A stretch of 35,937 nt of DNA, taken from the NCBI GenBank assembly GCA_036398095.1, contig DASWHR010000099.1:1-35937 (forward strand), given 5' to 3'. This DNA is from DASWHR01 sp036398095. GTDB taxonomy: Bacteria > Actinomycetota > AC-67. Position 1 is the stretch's first letter, and each line of letters opens with the position of its first letter. The notes under the pieces were generated by a model. That model saw nothing but the letters and a program-made list of their open reading frames with translations. It was not told where the DNA came from and searched no databases. The position numbers and the translations under genes were made by a program. Positions 7,546 through 14,854 of the stretch are shown piece after piece.

Positions 7546-9429
7546 TTGAGCAAGAAAGACATAGACGAGCGGCGCGCGGCGACGCAGGTCAAGATCCTCG
7601 TTCCAGGACATCACGCGATGGTGGGTCTGGTGGGGGAACGAGACGAGTTGCTCAAGCTGATCGAAGCCGCGTTCGAGGCGCAGATCCTGGTGCGCGGAAA
7701 CGAGATCACCGTCACCGGCGACGCCGAGCACGTCGAGCGCGTCTCGACCTTGTTCGAAGAGCTGATTGAGTTGATCGAGCGGGGCACCGTGCTCAACGCC
7801 GAAAACTTGGTGCGCTCGATCGACATGATCAAGGGCATCTCGGGCGAGACGGCGCGACCCAGCCAAGTGTTGTCCGACGCGGTGCTCGTCCACCGTGGCA
7901 AGGCGATCAAGCCGAAGACGCTCGGGCAGAAGAAGTACGTCGATGCGATCCGCGCATCCACGATCGTGTTCGGCATCGGCCCCGCGGGAACCGGCAAGAC
8001 GTATCTGGCGATGGCGATGGCGGTGAAGGCGCTGCAAGAGAAGCAAGTCGCGCGCCTGATCTTGACGCGCCCCGCGGTCGAAGCCGGCGAAAAGCTCGGC
8101 TTTCTACCCGGCACGCTCTACGAGAAGATCGATCCGTACATGCGGCCGCTCTACGACGCGCTCTACGACATGATGGATCCCGAGTCGCTCGCGCGCTTAA
8201 CGCAGCGCGGCACGATCGAGGTATCGCCGCTGGCATTCATGCGTGGGCGCGCGCAACCGGTGACCAGCCGCGTGCTTACGCCCGAAGGCTGGCGGGAGAT
8301 CGGGTCGTTGCAGGTGGGAGATCTGGTGATCGGGTCGCACGGATCGCCGGTGTATGTCCTCGGCGTCCATCCCCAAGGCCGCAAACCTGTGTACCGGGTT
8401 TGGACGCAAGACGGCGCGTCCACCCTTGCGTGCGGAGAGCACCTGTGGGCGGTATCCACCGCCGCCGACCGCCGCCGGGGAAAGCCGCGACGCATCCTGC
8501 AGACGAGCGAGATGATCGGCCGCGAGCGAACTGCGCACCAGCACCGCTACGAGTTGCCCTTGTTGAGCCATCCGGCTGAGTTTCAGCACCGCCGGATCTC
8601 ACTCGACCCATACGCCCTCGGCCTGCTGCCGGCCGACGCTGCCGAAGCCGCGCGAGCCGGCGGACGCGGCGGTGTCATCGTGGCCGACCCCATCACCAGG
8701 TCGTCCACGAAGTTCATCCCCGACTCGTACCTCTACAACACGCCGTCGGTGCGACTCGCGGTGCTTCAAGGATTGCTCGACAGCGATGGCGAACCCGCGC
8801 GGCCGAAGGGAAGGACGGGTCGTATTCAATACACGACTGCCTCGTCCCGACTTCGAGAGGACGTCGTGTTCCTGGTTCGCTCGTTGGGAGGTGTCGCCTC
8901 CTCGCGCACGCGCCCCGTTCACCACCGTCATGACGCGCATATCGTGGACATTAGGTTGCCGGCCGGGATTCAACCGTTCCGGCTATCGCGCAAAGCGGCG
9001 CTCTACGATGACGACGGCGGCGGACGGCCGATGCGGTTCATCGACCGGATCGAGCCAGCGGGCAACGCGGAGACCGTTTGCATTTCCGTGTCGGCTCAGA
9101 ACTCTTTGTACGTGACGGATGACTTCCTCGTGACGCATAACACGCTTAATGATTCGTTTATCATCTTGGACGAGGCGCAGAACACCACGCCCGAGCAGAT
9201 GAAGATGTTCTTGACGCGGCTGGGTTTCGGCTCGAAGGTCGTCGTCACAGGCGACGTGTCCCAAATCGACCTTCCCTCCGGGCAGTCGAGCGGCCTGAAT
9301 GTCGTGCGCGAGATCCTGACCGAGATCGACGGATTGCACTTCGTCTTCCTCGGCAGCAAGGATGTCGTCCGGCACTCCATCGTCCAGGAGATCGTCGAGG
9401 CCTACCGCCGCTTCGACGAGGCCCACTAG
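7546..9429 (+). CDS. phoH: PhoH-like P-loop NTPase precursor interrupted by an intein
   Basis: The 627-codon frame encodes a PhoH protein of about 330 residues split by a 297-residue intein. The extein has Walker A GPAGTGKT at 145-152 and, after the intein, Walker B IILDEAQN with Asp542-Glu543, then TRLGFGSKVVVTGDVSQIDLP. Residues 1-135 contain the N-terminal domain that precedes the ATPase in PhoH1-type proteins. The family binds and hydrolyses ATP and is linked by context to RNA metabolism, here with ybeY, corC and era downstream as in mycobacteria. The intein falls between FMRGR and TLND, separating Walker A from Walker B, so active enzyme should require splicing. The start is TTG 7546, preceded by GGAG at good spacing. 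Confidence 0.95.
   Translation: MSKKDIDERRAATQVKILVPGHHAMVGLVGERDELLKLIEAAFEAQILVRGNEITVTGDAEHVERVSTLFEELIELIERGTVLNAENLVRSIDMIKGISGETARPSQVLSDAVLVHRGKAIKPKTLGQKKYVDAIRASTIVFGIGPAGTGKTYLAMAMAVKALQEKQVARLILTRPAVEAGEKLGFLPGTLYEKIDPYMRPLYDALYDMMDPESLARLTQRGTIEVSPLAFMRGRAQPVTSRVLTPEGWREIGSLQVGDLVIGSHGSPVYVLGVHPQGRKPVYRVWTQDGASTLACGEHLWAVSTAADRRRGKPRRILQTSEMIGRERTAHQHRYELPLLSHPAEFQHRRISLDPYALGLLPADAAEAARAGGRGGVIVADPITRSSTKFIPDSYLYNTPSVRLAVLQGLLDSDGEPARPKGRTGRIQYTTASSRLREDVVFLVRSLGGVASSRTRPVHHRHDAHIVDIRLPAGIQPFRLSRKAALYDDDGGGRPMRFIDRIEPAGNAETVCISVSAQNSLYVTDDFLVTHNTLNDSFIILDEAQNTTPEQMKMFLTRLGFGSKVVVTGDVSQIDLPSGQSSGLNVVREILTEIDGLHFVFLGSKDVVRHSIVQEIVEAYRRFDEAH
8251..9141 (+). other. Class 3 intein within PhoH, with eroded homing endonuclease
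   Basis: The intein covers residues 236-532 of the precursor (297 residues). It begins with Ala instead of Cys or Ser, then shows block A-like VLTPEGWREIGSLQVGD. Block B reads CGEHLW, with His64 and Trp66 in intein numbering. Block F reads TVCISV, with Cys277. Block G reads FLVTHN followed by Thr+1, giving Thr295, His296 and Asn297. Trp66, Cys277 and Thr295 form the WCT triad of class 3 inteins, in which the block F cysteine starts splicing, so Ala1 is not a defect. In the endonuclease region the second LAGLIDADG-type motif, LQGLLDSDG, is intact. The first is altered: DPYALGLLPADA lacks the acidic GDG end, so DNA cleavage is probably lost. GC content matches the host. Confidence 0.9.
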
Positions 9430-9468
9430 ACGCGCGCCCCCGACCTTGCTAAAAGGAAGTCACACCTC

Positions 9469-9933
9469 ATGAGTGATCCCGACGATCCCGGCGGACCGGG
9501 AAGCCTTCCCGGCGGCCCTGCCACTGTGGCTCTCGCCGACGAGCAATGCATTCCCGTCGACCGCGACGCGCTTCTGCATGCCGCGCGACGCACGATGGAC
9601 GAGCTGAACATGCGCGGCGAATTGTCGCTCGCGCTGGTCGACTCGACGCGGATCGCGGGGCTCAAACGCGATTACTACGGCGAAGCGGCCGTCACCGACG
9701 TCTTGTCGTTTCCGATGGACGGTCCCGGCGGCCCCACGATCGGCGACGTCGTCATCTGTCCCGCCGTCGCGCGGCGTCAGGCGCGCGGACTGGGCCTTTC
9801 GCTCGATGACGAGATCCGGCAGCTCACCGTTCACGGCATCCTGCATCTCGCCGGCCGCGACCACGCGACACCCGCCAACGAGATCGCGATGGCGGCCGAG
9901 GAACGACGCATCATCGCGGCGATGAGCGCATGA
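9469..9933 (+). CDS. ybeY: Endoribonuclease YbeY
   Basis: The 154-residue single-strand-specific metallo-endoribonuclease acts in 16S rRNA 3'-end maturation and late ribosome quality control. The zinc-binding signature is complete: HGILHLAGRDH with His122, His126 and His132. Upstream, TDVLSFPMD and IGDVVICP are typical family motifs. The N terminus carries a Pro/Gly-rich extension (residues 1-18) not needed for the fold. AAGGAAG precedes ATG 9469. The stop codon overlaps the next start (ATGA), and phoH lies 39 nt upstream; the phoH-ybeY-corC-era order is the widely conserved one. Confidence 0.95.
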   Translation: MSDPDDPGGPGSLPGGPATVALADEQCIPVDRDALLHAARRTMDELNMRGELSLALVDSTRIAGLKRDYYGEAAVTDVLSFPMDGPGGPTIGDVVICPAVARRQARGLGLSLDDEIRQLTVHGILHLAGRDHATPANEIAMAAEERRIIAAMSA

Positions 9934-11186
9934 CGTGGCTCTGGGGCGTCGTCGTGCTGCTCGTGCTCTCGGGCTCGTTGCTGGCGATGGCCGAAACGTC
10001 GATCTCGCGGATGAATCGCGTACGCGCGATGGCGCTTCGGGAAGAGGGACGAAAGAACGCCGTCACGCTCGAGCGAATCGAAACGGATCCGGCTCGTTAT
10101 CTGAACTCGGTGTATCTCGCGGTCATGTTCGCGCAGAACGGATCCGCGATCCTGGTTGCCACGCTGGTCGAGCGGCGCTTTTCGAGTGTCTGGGTCACCG
10201 TTGCATCCGTGGGTTTCACGATCCTGTATTTCGTGATCGTCGAGGCGATGGCCAAGACGTTCGGGATCTTGCATTCGGATCGTGTGGCGCTGGCCCTGTC
10301 GCCGTTCGTCGCATTTCTGTCGCGTCTATTGTCGGCGCCGACGCGCGCCCTGATCGGCTTGGCGAACGTGCTTCTGCCCGGCAAGGGGTTAAAGCAAGGA
10401 CCGTTCGTCTCGGAAGAAGACATTCGGTCGATGGCCGATGTCGGCCACGAAGAGGGTGCGATCGAAGAGGGAGAGAAAGAGCTGATCCATTCGATCTTCG
10501 AGTTCGGCGACACGGTCGTTCGCGAGGTGATGGTGCCGCGCCCCGACATGGTCACGGTCGAGGTCACGATGACGCCGCGACAGGCGCTGACCTTGATGCT
10601 CAAGCACGGATTCTCGCGGGTCCCGGCCCACGAAGGAACCGACGACAACATCGTCGGGCTGGTCTACGCGAAAGACATCATGCGGCGCTTGTCGGGCCGC
10701 AAGAAGGACGTGAAGCTTGCCGACATCTTGCGACCCGCGATCTTCGTGCCAGACTCCAAGCGCATCTCTGAACTGCTGCGCGAGATGCAGAAGTCCAAGA
10801 CGCACATGGCGATCGTCTCCGACGAGTACGGCGACGTCGCCGGGCTGGTGACGATCGAGGATCTGCTCGAAGAAATCGTCGGCGAGATCGCCGACGAGTA
10901 CGACCGCGAAGAGCCGTCCGTGCAACCGGTGGACGAATCAACGATCCGCGTCAACGGTCATCTGACGATCGAGGATCTCAACGAGGTGCTCGACACCGAG
11001 CTTCCGAACGACGAGTGGGATACCGTTGGCGGCCTGATGGCCGGCATTCTGGGCAAGATCCCGCAACTCGGAGACGAAGTGACGCTCGCCGGGATCACCT
11101 TCCGGGCCGAGCGCGTCCAGGGACGCCGGATCGCGAAGGTCTTGATCCATAACCCGGACGGCCTCCCGGAAGCCGCCGGGGAATAG
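9930..11186 (+). CDS. CNNM/CorC-type membrane protein with CBS pair (hemolysin C family)
   Basis: The 418-residue protein has three parts. An N-terminal DUF21/CNNM membrane domain (about residues 1-170) has hydrophobic segments beginning WLWGVVVLLVLSGSLLAMAE. Tandem CBS domains (about 190-320) include EVMVPRPDMV and AIVSDEYGDVAGLVTIEDLLEEIVGEI. A C-terminal CorC_HlyC domain (about 335-415) follows. The family is linked to magnesium or cobalt efflux and homeostasis; the hemolysin name is historical. Its start overlaps ybeY by 4 nt and era begins 1 nt after its stop, so the three are tightly coupled. The mycobacterial counterpart (Rv2366c) has the same position. Confidence 0.92.
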   Translation: MTWLWGVVVLLVLSGSLLAMAETSISRMNRVRAMALREEGRKNAVTLERIETDPARYLNSVYLAVMFAQNGSAILVATLVERRFSSVWVTVASVGFTILYFVIVEAMAKTFGILHSDRVALALSPFVAFLSRLLSAPTRALIGLANVLLPGKGLKQGPFVSEEDIRSMADVGHEEGAIEEGEKELIHSIFEFGDTVVREVMVPRPDMVTVEVTMTPRQALTLMLKHGFSRVPAHEGTDDNIVGLVYAKDIMRRLSGRKKDVKLADILRPAIFVPDSKRISELLREMQKSKTHMAIVSDEYGDVAGLVTIEDLLEEIVGEIADEYDREEPSVQPVDESTIRVNGHLTIEDLNEVLDTELPNDEWDTVGGLMAGILGKIPQLGDEVTLAGITFRAERVQGRRIAKVLIHNPDGLPEAAGE

Positions 11187-11187
11187 C

Positions 11188-12081
11188 GTGCTCGCCGCCG
11201 AAGGCCATCGATCGGGATTCATCTCCATCGTCGGACGTCCCAACGTCGGCAAGTCTACGTTGCTCAACGCGTTCATGGGACGCAAGATCGCGATTACCTC
11301 GAACAAGCCGCAAACGACGCGCAACGCGATCCGCGGCGTGCTCACCGGCGAAGGCTGGCAGATGATCTTCATCGACACGCCCGGTCTGCACAAGCCCAAG
11401 ACCCTGCTCGGCGAGCGGCTCAACGACGTCGTCCGCGGCACGCTCAAAGAGGTGGACGCGATCGTGTTCATGCTCGACGCCACGCAGCCGGTCGGATCGG
11501 GAGACATGTTCGTCGCCCGGCAAGTGCTGGCGGCCGGGACGCCGGCGATCTGCGTCGTGAACAAGATGGACATCACCGGTCCGGACAGGATGGTTCCGCA
11601 ACTTCAGGCCGCGCAAGCGTTGGGTGAATGGCACTCGATCATTCCTATCTCGGCCGCGCGCGGCACGAAGGTCGACGAGTTGCAGGCGCTGCTGGTCGGA
11701 CTGCTCGAAGAAGGGCCGCAGTTCTACCCCGACGACGTCGTCACCGACCAGCCGCGCGAGATGCTGCTGTCGGAGATCATTCGCGAGAAGGCGATCACGC
11801 TCACGCATCAAGAGGTGCCCCACTCGATCGCGGTGGGCATCCAAGAGATCACCGAACGAGACGACGGCATGATCGAGATCTACGCGACCGTGTTCGTCGA
11901 GCGTGACAGCCAAAAAGGGATCCTGATCGGCAAGGGCGGCGCGATGCTCCGCGAGATCGGGACCCGCGCCCGCCTGGAGCTGGAATGGCTGCTCGGGGGC
12001 CACATCTTCCTCAAACTTCAAGTCAAGGTCGCCAAGGACTGGCAGCGCGACCCCAAGAACCTGCAGCGCATGGGCTACTAA
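11188..12081 (+). CDS. era: Ribosome-assembly GTPase Era
   Basis: The 297-residue product has standard Era architecture. G1 is GRPNVGKS at residues 16-23, the switch I region contains NKPQTTRN, G3 is DTPG at 63-66 and G4 is NKMD at 125-128. A C-terminal KH domain with IGKGGAMLREIG binds the 3' end of 16S rRNA. Era helps 30S maturation near the site that YbeY processes, which fits the shared operon. GTG 11188 is used as the start because it follows the corC stop by 1 nt and places G1 at the usual distance. Confidence 0.97.
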   Translation: MLAAEGHRSGFISIVGRPNVGKSTLLNAFMGRKIAITSNKPQTTRNAIRGVLTGEGWQMIFIDTPGLHKPKTLLGERLNDVVRGTLKEVDAIVFMLDATQPVGSGDMFVARQVLAAGTPAICVVNKMDITGPDRMVPQLQAAQALGEWHSIIPISAARGTKVDELQALLVGLLEEGPQFYPDDVVTDQPREMLLSEIIREKAITLTHQEVPHSIAVGIQEITERDDGMIEIYATVFVERDSQKGILIGKGGAMLREIGTRARLELEWLLGGHIFLKLQVKVAKDWQRDPKNLQRMGY

Positions 12082-12128
12082 TTCGCGCTCGACTTCGCTT
12101 GATCCGATCGAACGGTCCCACGCGGCCG

Positions 12129-12134
12129 TAGGAT
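12129..12134 (+). promoter_or_regulatory. Candidate -10 element (leaderless) for recO
   Basis: TAGGAT ends 8 nt before ATG 12143. No Shine-Dalgarno-like sequence lies at proper spacing and no clear -35 is seen. Confidence 0.4.
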
Positions 12135-12142
12135 GACGGGCG

Positions 12143-12859
12143 ATGGCGCTCTATAAGGAACAGGGGATCGTGCTGCGCACGATGCGGCTCGGCGAGTCCG
12201 ACCGGATCGTGACGCTGATGACGCAAGGATCCGGCAAGATCCGGGCGGTCGCGAAGGGCGTGCGCAAGACCAAGTCGCGCTGGGGCGCGCGGCTGGAGCC
12301 GTTCACCCATGTCGATCTGGTGTTGTATCGCGGCCGGGACTTAGACATCGTCACCCAGGCGCAGATCCTGTCCCCGTTCACGCCGATCCGCTCCGACTAC
12401 GCGCGCTTCGCGGCCGGCGAGGTGGTGATGGAGGCCGTGGACAAGGTCATGCAGGACCGCGAGAAGTCCGTGCGCACCTTCATGCTGTTGCTGGGGGCGC
12501 TCCGCGCGCTGTCGCTTCCCGACGAGGATCCGCTGATGGTCGCCGACTCGTTTCTGCTTCGCTTGGCCGCGCTTGCCGGGTTCCGGCCGGCGCTTGCCGC
12601 ATGCGCCGTCTGCGGCCGTCCCGGTTCGCACGGCAAGTTCTCGGTCGCGCAAGGCGGGATCGTGTGCGAGTCGTGTCGCACCGGCGCGGTCGTCACCGTC
12701 GGCGAAGACGCCGTGCCGTATCTGGACTCGCTCCTCAACGCCGACTGGTCGGCGGAAACGCCCGAGGGGGTCCGGCGCGAATGCTCCGGGCTGATTCGCG
12801 CCTACGTCGAATATCACTTCGACCGGCCGATCCGCTCCTGGACGCACATGCCGCGGTAG
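12143..12859 (+). CDS. recO: DNA repair protein RecO
   Basis: The 238-residue protein is of normal RecO length. It has an N-terminal OB-fold (YKEQGIVLRTMRLGESDRIVTLMT, read as two adjoining motifs) and a helical C-terminal part with a four-cysteine zinc site (Cys154, Cys157, Cys175, Cys178). RecO works with RecF and RecR to load RecA onto SSB-coated single-stranded DNA during gap repair, and it can anneal complementary strands. It lies between era and uppS as in mycobacteria. The 61-nt gap after era with a TAGGAT hexamer suggests an additional promoter. Confidence 0.95.
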   Translation: MALYKEQGIVLRTMRLGESDRIVTLMTQGSGKIRAVAKGVRKTKSRWGARLEPFTHVDLVLYRGRDLDIVTQAQILSPFTPIRSDYARFAAGEVVMEAVDKVMQDREKSVRTFMLLLGALRALSLPDEDPLMVADSFLLRLAALAGFRPALAACAVCGRPGSHGKFSVAQGGIVCESCRTGAVVTVGEDAVPYLDSLLNADWSAETPEGVRRECSGLIRAYVEYHFDRPIRSWTHMPR

Positions 12860-12866
12860 GCGCGGG

Positions 12867-12872
12867 TAGCAT
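12867..12872 (+). promoter_or_regulatory. Candidate -10 element (leaderless) for uppS
   Basis: TAGCAT ends 8 nt before the GTG start at 12881, in the 21-nt gap after recO. No Shine-Dalgarno sequence or clear -35 is seen. Confidence 0.4.
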
Positions 12873-12880
12873 TCGCGATC

Positions 12881-13621
12881 GTGGCGCGGGCGAAGAAGAC
12901 GGCTCCGGCGGGTATCGATCCCGCCGCGTTGCCACGTCACATCGCGATCGTGATGGACGGCAACGGCCGCTGGGCCGCGCAACGCGGCCTCGCTCGAACC
13001 GAAGGGCACATGGAAGGGCAGCGCACCGTCGTCAAGATCGTCGACGCCGCGCTGGAAATCGGCGTGACCTGGCTCACGCTGTATGCGTTCTCGACGGAGA
13101 ACTGGCGCCGGCCGCCGAGCGAGGTGCGCTACCTGCTGGGCGACACCGAGCGGTTCGTCCGCGAGAACCGAGACGGGTTCCACGCCAAGGGCGTGCGGAT
13201 GCGCTGGATCGGACGTCCGACTCGCGTGCCCCGGCGCATCCTGCGCCAGATCGAAGAATCGGTCGAGATGACCAGGCGCAATCGAGCGATGACACTCACG
13301 ATCGCCTTCAACTACGGATCGCGGGCCGAGATCGCCGACGCCGTTCGCGCGGTCGCGCGCGAAGCGCGCGCCCGCCGGCTCGATCCCGACACGATCACCG
13401 ACAAGACGATCGCCCGGGCGATGTACGACCCGGAGATGCCCGACGTGGACCTGTTCATCCGGACCTCCGGCGAGCAGCGAATGTCGAACTACCTTCTGTG
13501 GCAATCCGCGTATGCGGAGCTGCTGTTCTCGCCGGTGCTGTGGCCGGACTTCACTCGCGACGATCTGATCGCCGCCGTCGCGGAGTATCAGCGTCGCGGC
13601 CGCCGCTTCGGAGGCGTCTGA
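12881..13621 (+). CDS. uppS: Long-chain cis-prenyl diphosphate synthase (UppS, Rv2361c-type)
   Basis: The 246-residue Z-prenyltransferase adds isopentenyl diphosphate units in cis to make the polyprenyl carrier for peptidoglycan and other envelope glycans. The catalytic motif is HIAIVMDGNGRWA, with Asp26. It also has TLYAFSTENWRRP, LTIAFNYGSRAEI, DLFIRTSGEQRMSNYLLWQSAYAE read in adjoining segments, and a C-terminal YQRRGRRFGG. Its position after recO matches Rv2361c of M. tuberculosis. A second family member lies 1.2 kb away on the other strand, so labour is probably divided between them. The start is GTG, and the stop shares its last base with the start codon of the next gene (TGATG). Confidence 0.95.
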   Translation: MARAKKTAPAGIDPAALPRHIAIVMDGNGRWAAQRGLARTEGHMEGQRTVVKIVDAALEIGVTWLTLYAFSTENWRRPPSEVRYLLGDTERFVRENRDGFHAKGVRMRWIGRPTRVPRRILRQIEESVEMTRRNRAMTLTIAFNYGSRAEIADAVRAVAREARARRLDPDTITDKTIARAMYDPEMPDVDLFIRTSGEQRMSNYLLWQSAYAELLFSPVLWPDFTRDDLIAAVAEYQRRGRRFGGV

Positions 13622-14163
13622 TGCGTGTCGACGGCGATCTGGTGTACCTGCGTCAACTCACCGTGGCCGACACCGACGAGTTCCTCGCGCTTCGCACCCG
13701 AAACCGCGCCTTCTTCGAGCCCTACGAGCCGCTCGCGACCGACCAGGATTTCACCCGCGCGGCCGTGCGACGCCAATTGGAGACCGCGATGGACGAGGAT
13801 CGTTCGGGCGTGTCGTATTCGTTCGGGATCTTCGAGCGCGACGGCGACGCGATGGCCGGCCGCATCCGGCTCAGCAACATTTTCCGCGGCGTCTGGCAGA
13901 ACGCGAACGTCGGGTACTACGTGGACGGCGAACGCGGGGACCGCGGCTACGGCACCGAAGCGCTCCGGCTGGTGTGCCGCTTCGCCTTCACGAAGGCCGA
14001 TCTTCATCGCGTCCAAGCCGGCGTCATGACCGACAACGAACGCTCGATCCGCGTCCTGGAGAAAGCCGGGTTTCGCCGTGAAGGACTCGCGCTCCGGTAC
14101 TTGCGGATCAACGGCGAATGGCGCGACCACTATCTGTATGCGATCACGGCCGACGAGGTCTAG
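13621..14163 (+). CDS. GNAT acetyltransferase, RimJ/RimL-like
   Basis: The 180-residue protein belongs to the GNAT fold group that acetylates protein N-termini or small amines. Visible motifs are LVYLRQLTVADTDEF at the N terminus, a strand-turn region VGYYVDGERGDRGYGTEALRL that contains the acetyl-CoA loop (written here as two joined parts), and NERSIRVLEKAGFRREG near the end, typical of RimJ/RimL relatives. The acceptor is unknown. The start codon overlaps the uppS stop, so translation is probably coupled. Its 3' end overlaps the convergent methyltransferase gene by 20 nt (14144-14163), so antisense pairing between the two messages is possible. Confidence 0.88.
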   Translation: MRVDGDLVYLRQLTVADTDEFLALRTRNRAFFEPYEPLATDQDFTRAAVRRQLETAMDEDRSGVSYSFGIFERDGDAMAGRIRLSNIFRGVWQNANVGYYVDGERGDRGYGTEALRLVCRFAFTKADLHRVQAGVMTDNERSIRVLEKAGFRREGLALRYLRINGEWRDHYLYAITADEV

Positions 14164-14854
14164 TACCGGCGTACATTCCGCGATTCGGGAGCCCTTCATC
14201 GACGAGCCGTTCCAGCGTCACGCCGGCGCCGGCGAACGCAGCGCGATATTCCTCGTCGGTGAAGAGCCCCAGCGTATGAAGCTCTTGCACATGCTCGGCG
14301 CCCTTCGGGGTGCCCACGAGATAATCGAAATGAATATGGGACGCGCGCCCGTCGCGTTGCGTCCGTCCGATGCGCGCCACCTTCAGATCCGGCTGGTCCA
14401 CGGTGTCCATCGACAAGTGGCCGTCCTGGAACGACTCGGGCGTGAGCCACGGCTCGACGATCAGCGTCCCGCCGGGCGCCAGATGACGCACCATCGCGGA
14501 AGCGGTCCTTCGAAGCCGATCGATCGTCTGTGCGTATCCGATCGAGCTGAACAGGCACACGACCGCGTCGAAGGTGCGGCCCAGATCGAAGTCGGTCATG
14601 TCGGCGTGCGCGAATTCGGCCCCAGGACAGCGCTCGCGCGCAATCGCCAGCATGGTGTCGTCCAAGTCCACGCCGGCACATTCGAAGTCGCCGATCCACG
14701 ATTGGATGTGCATGCCCGTGCCGCACGCGATGTCAAGCAGCGTCTGCGCATCAGGCTTTCGCTCGCGGATTAGCTCGGCCACTCGCATGGCTTCCGCGGG
14801 GTAGTCCTTGAAGCCGTAGACGGCGTCGTAGATGCGAGCGGTCTTGTCGAACAT
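14144..14854 (-). CDS. SAM-dependent class I methyltransferase
   Basis: The 236-residue protein has the Rossmann-like SAM-binding motif LLDIACGTGMHIQSW (motif I), an acidic residue in CAGVDLDDTML (motif II), and AHADMTDFDLGRTFDAVVCL further on. The substrate is not evident; small-molecule N- or O-methyltransferases of this general type are common beside polyprenyl or sugar genes. It is the second gene of a two-gene minus-strand unit: its ATG overlaps the stop of the upstream cis-prenyltransferase (ATGA). It converges on, and overlaps by 20 nt, the GNAT gene. Confidence 0.85.
   Translation of the reverse strand: MFDKTARIYDAVYGFKDYPAEAMRVAELIRERKPDAQTLLDIACGTGMHIQSWIGDFECAGVDLDDTMLAIARERCPGAEFAHADMTDFDLGRTFDAVVCLFSSIGYAQTIDRLRRTASAMVRHLAPGGTLIVEPWLTPESFQDGHLSMDTVDQPDLKVARIGRTQRDGRASHIHFDYLVGTPKGAEHVQELHTLGLFTDEEYRAAFAGAGVTLERLVDEGLPNRGMYAGTRPRRP

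Noticed and set aside
8251..9141. Reading the phoH insertion as a fusion domain rather than an intein
   Set aside because: The insert has intein blocks A, B, F and G with a terminal His-Asn and +1 Thr, and removing it restores a contiguous PhoH sequence of normal length.
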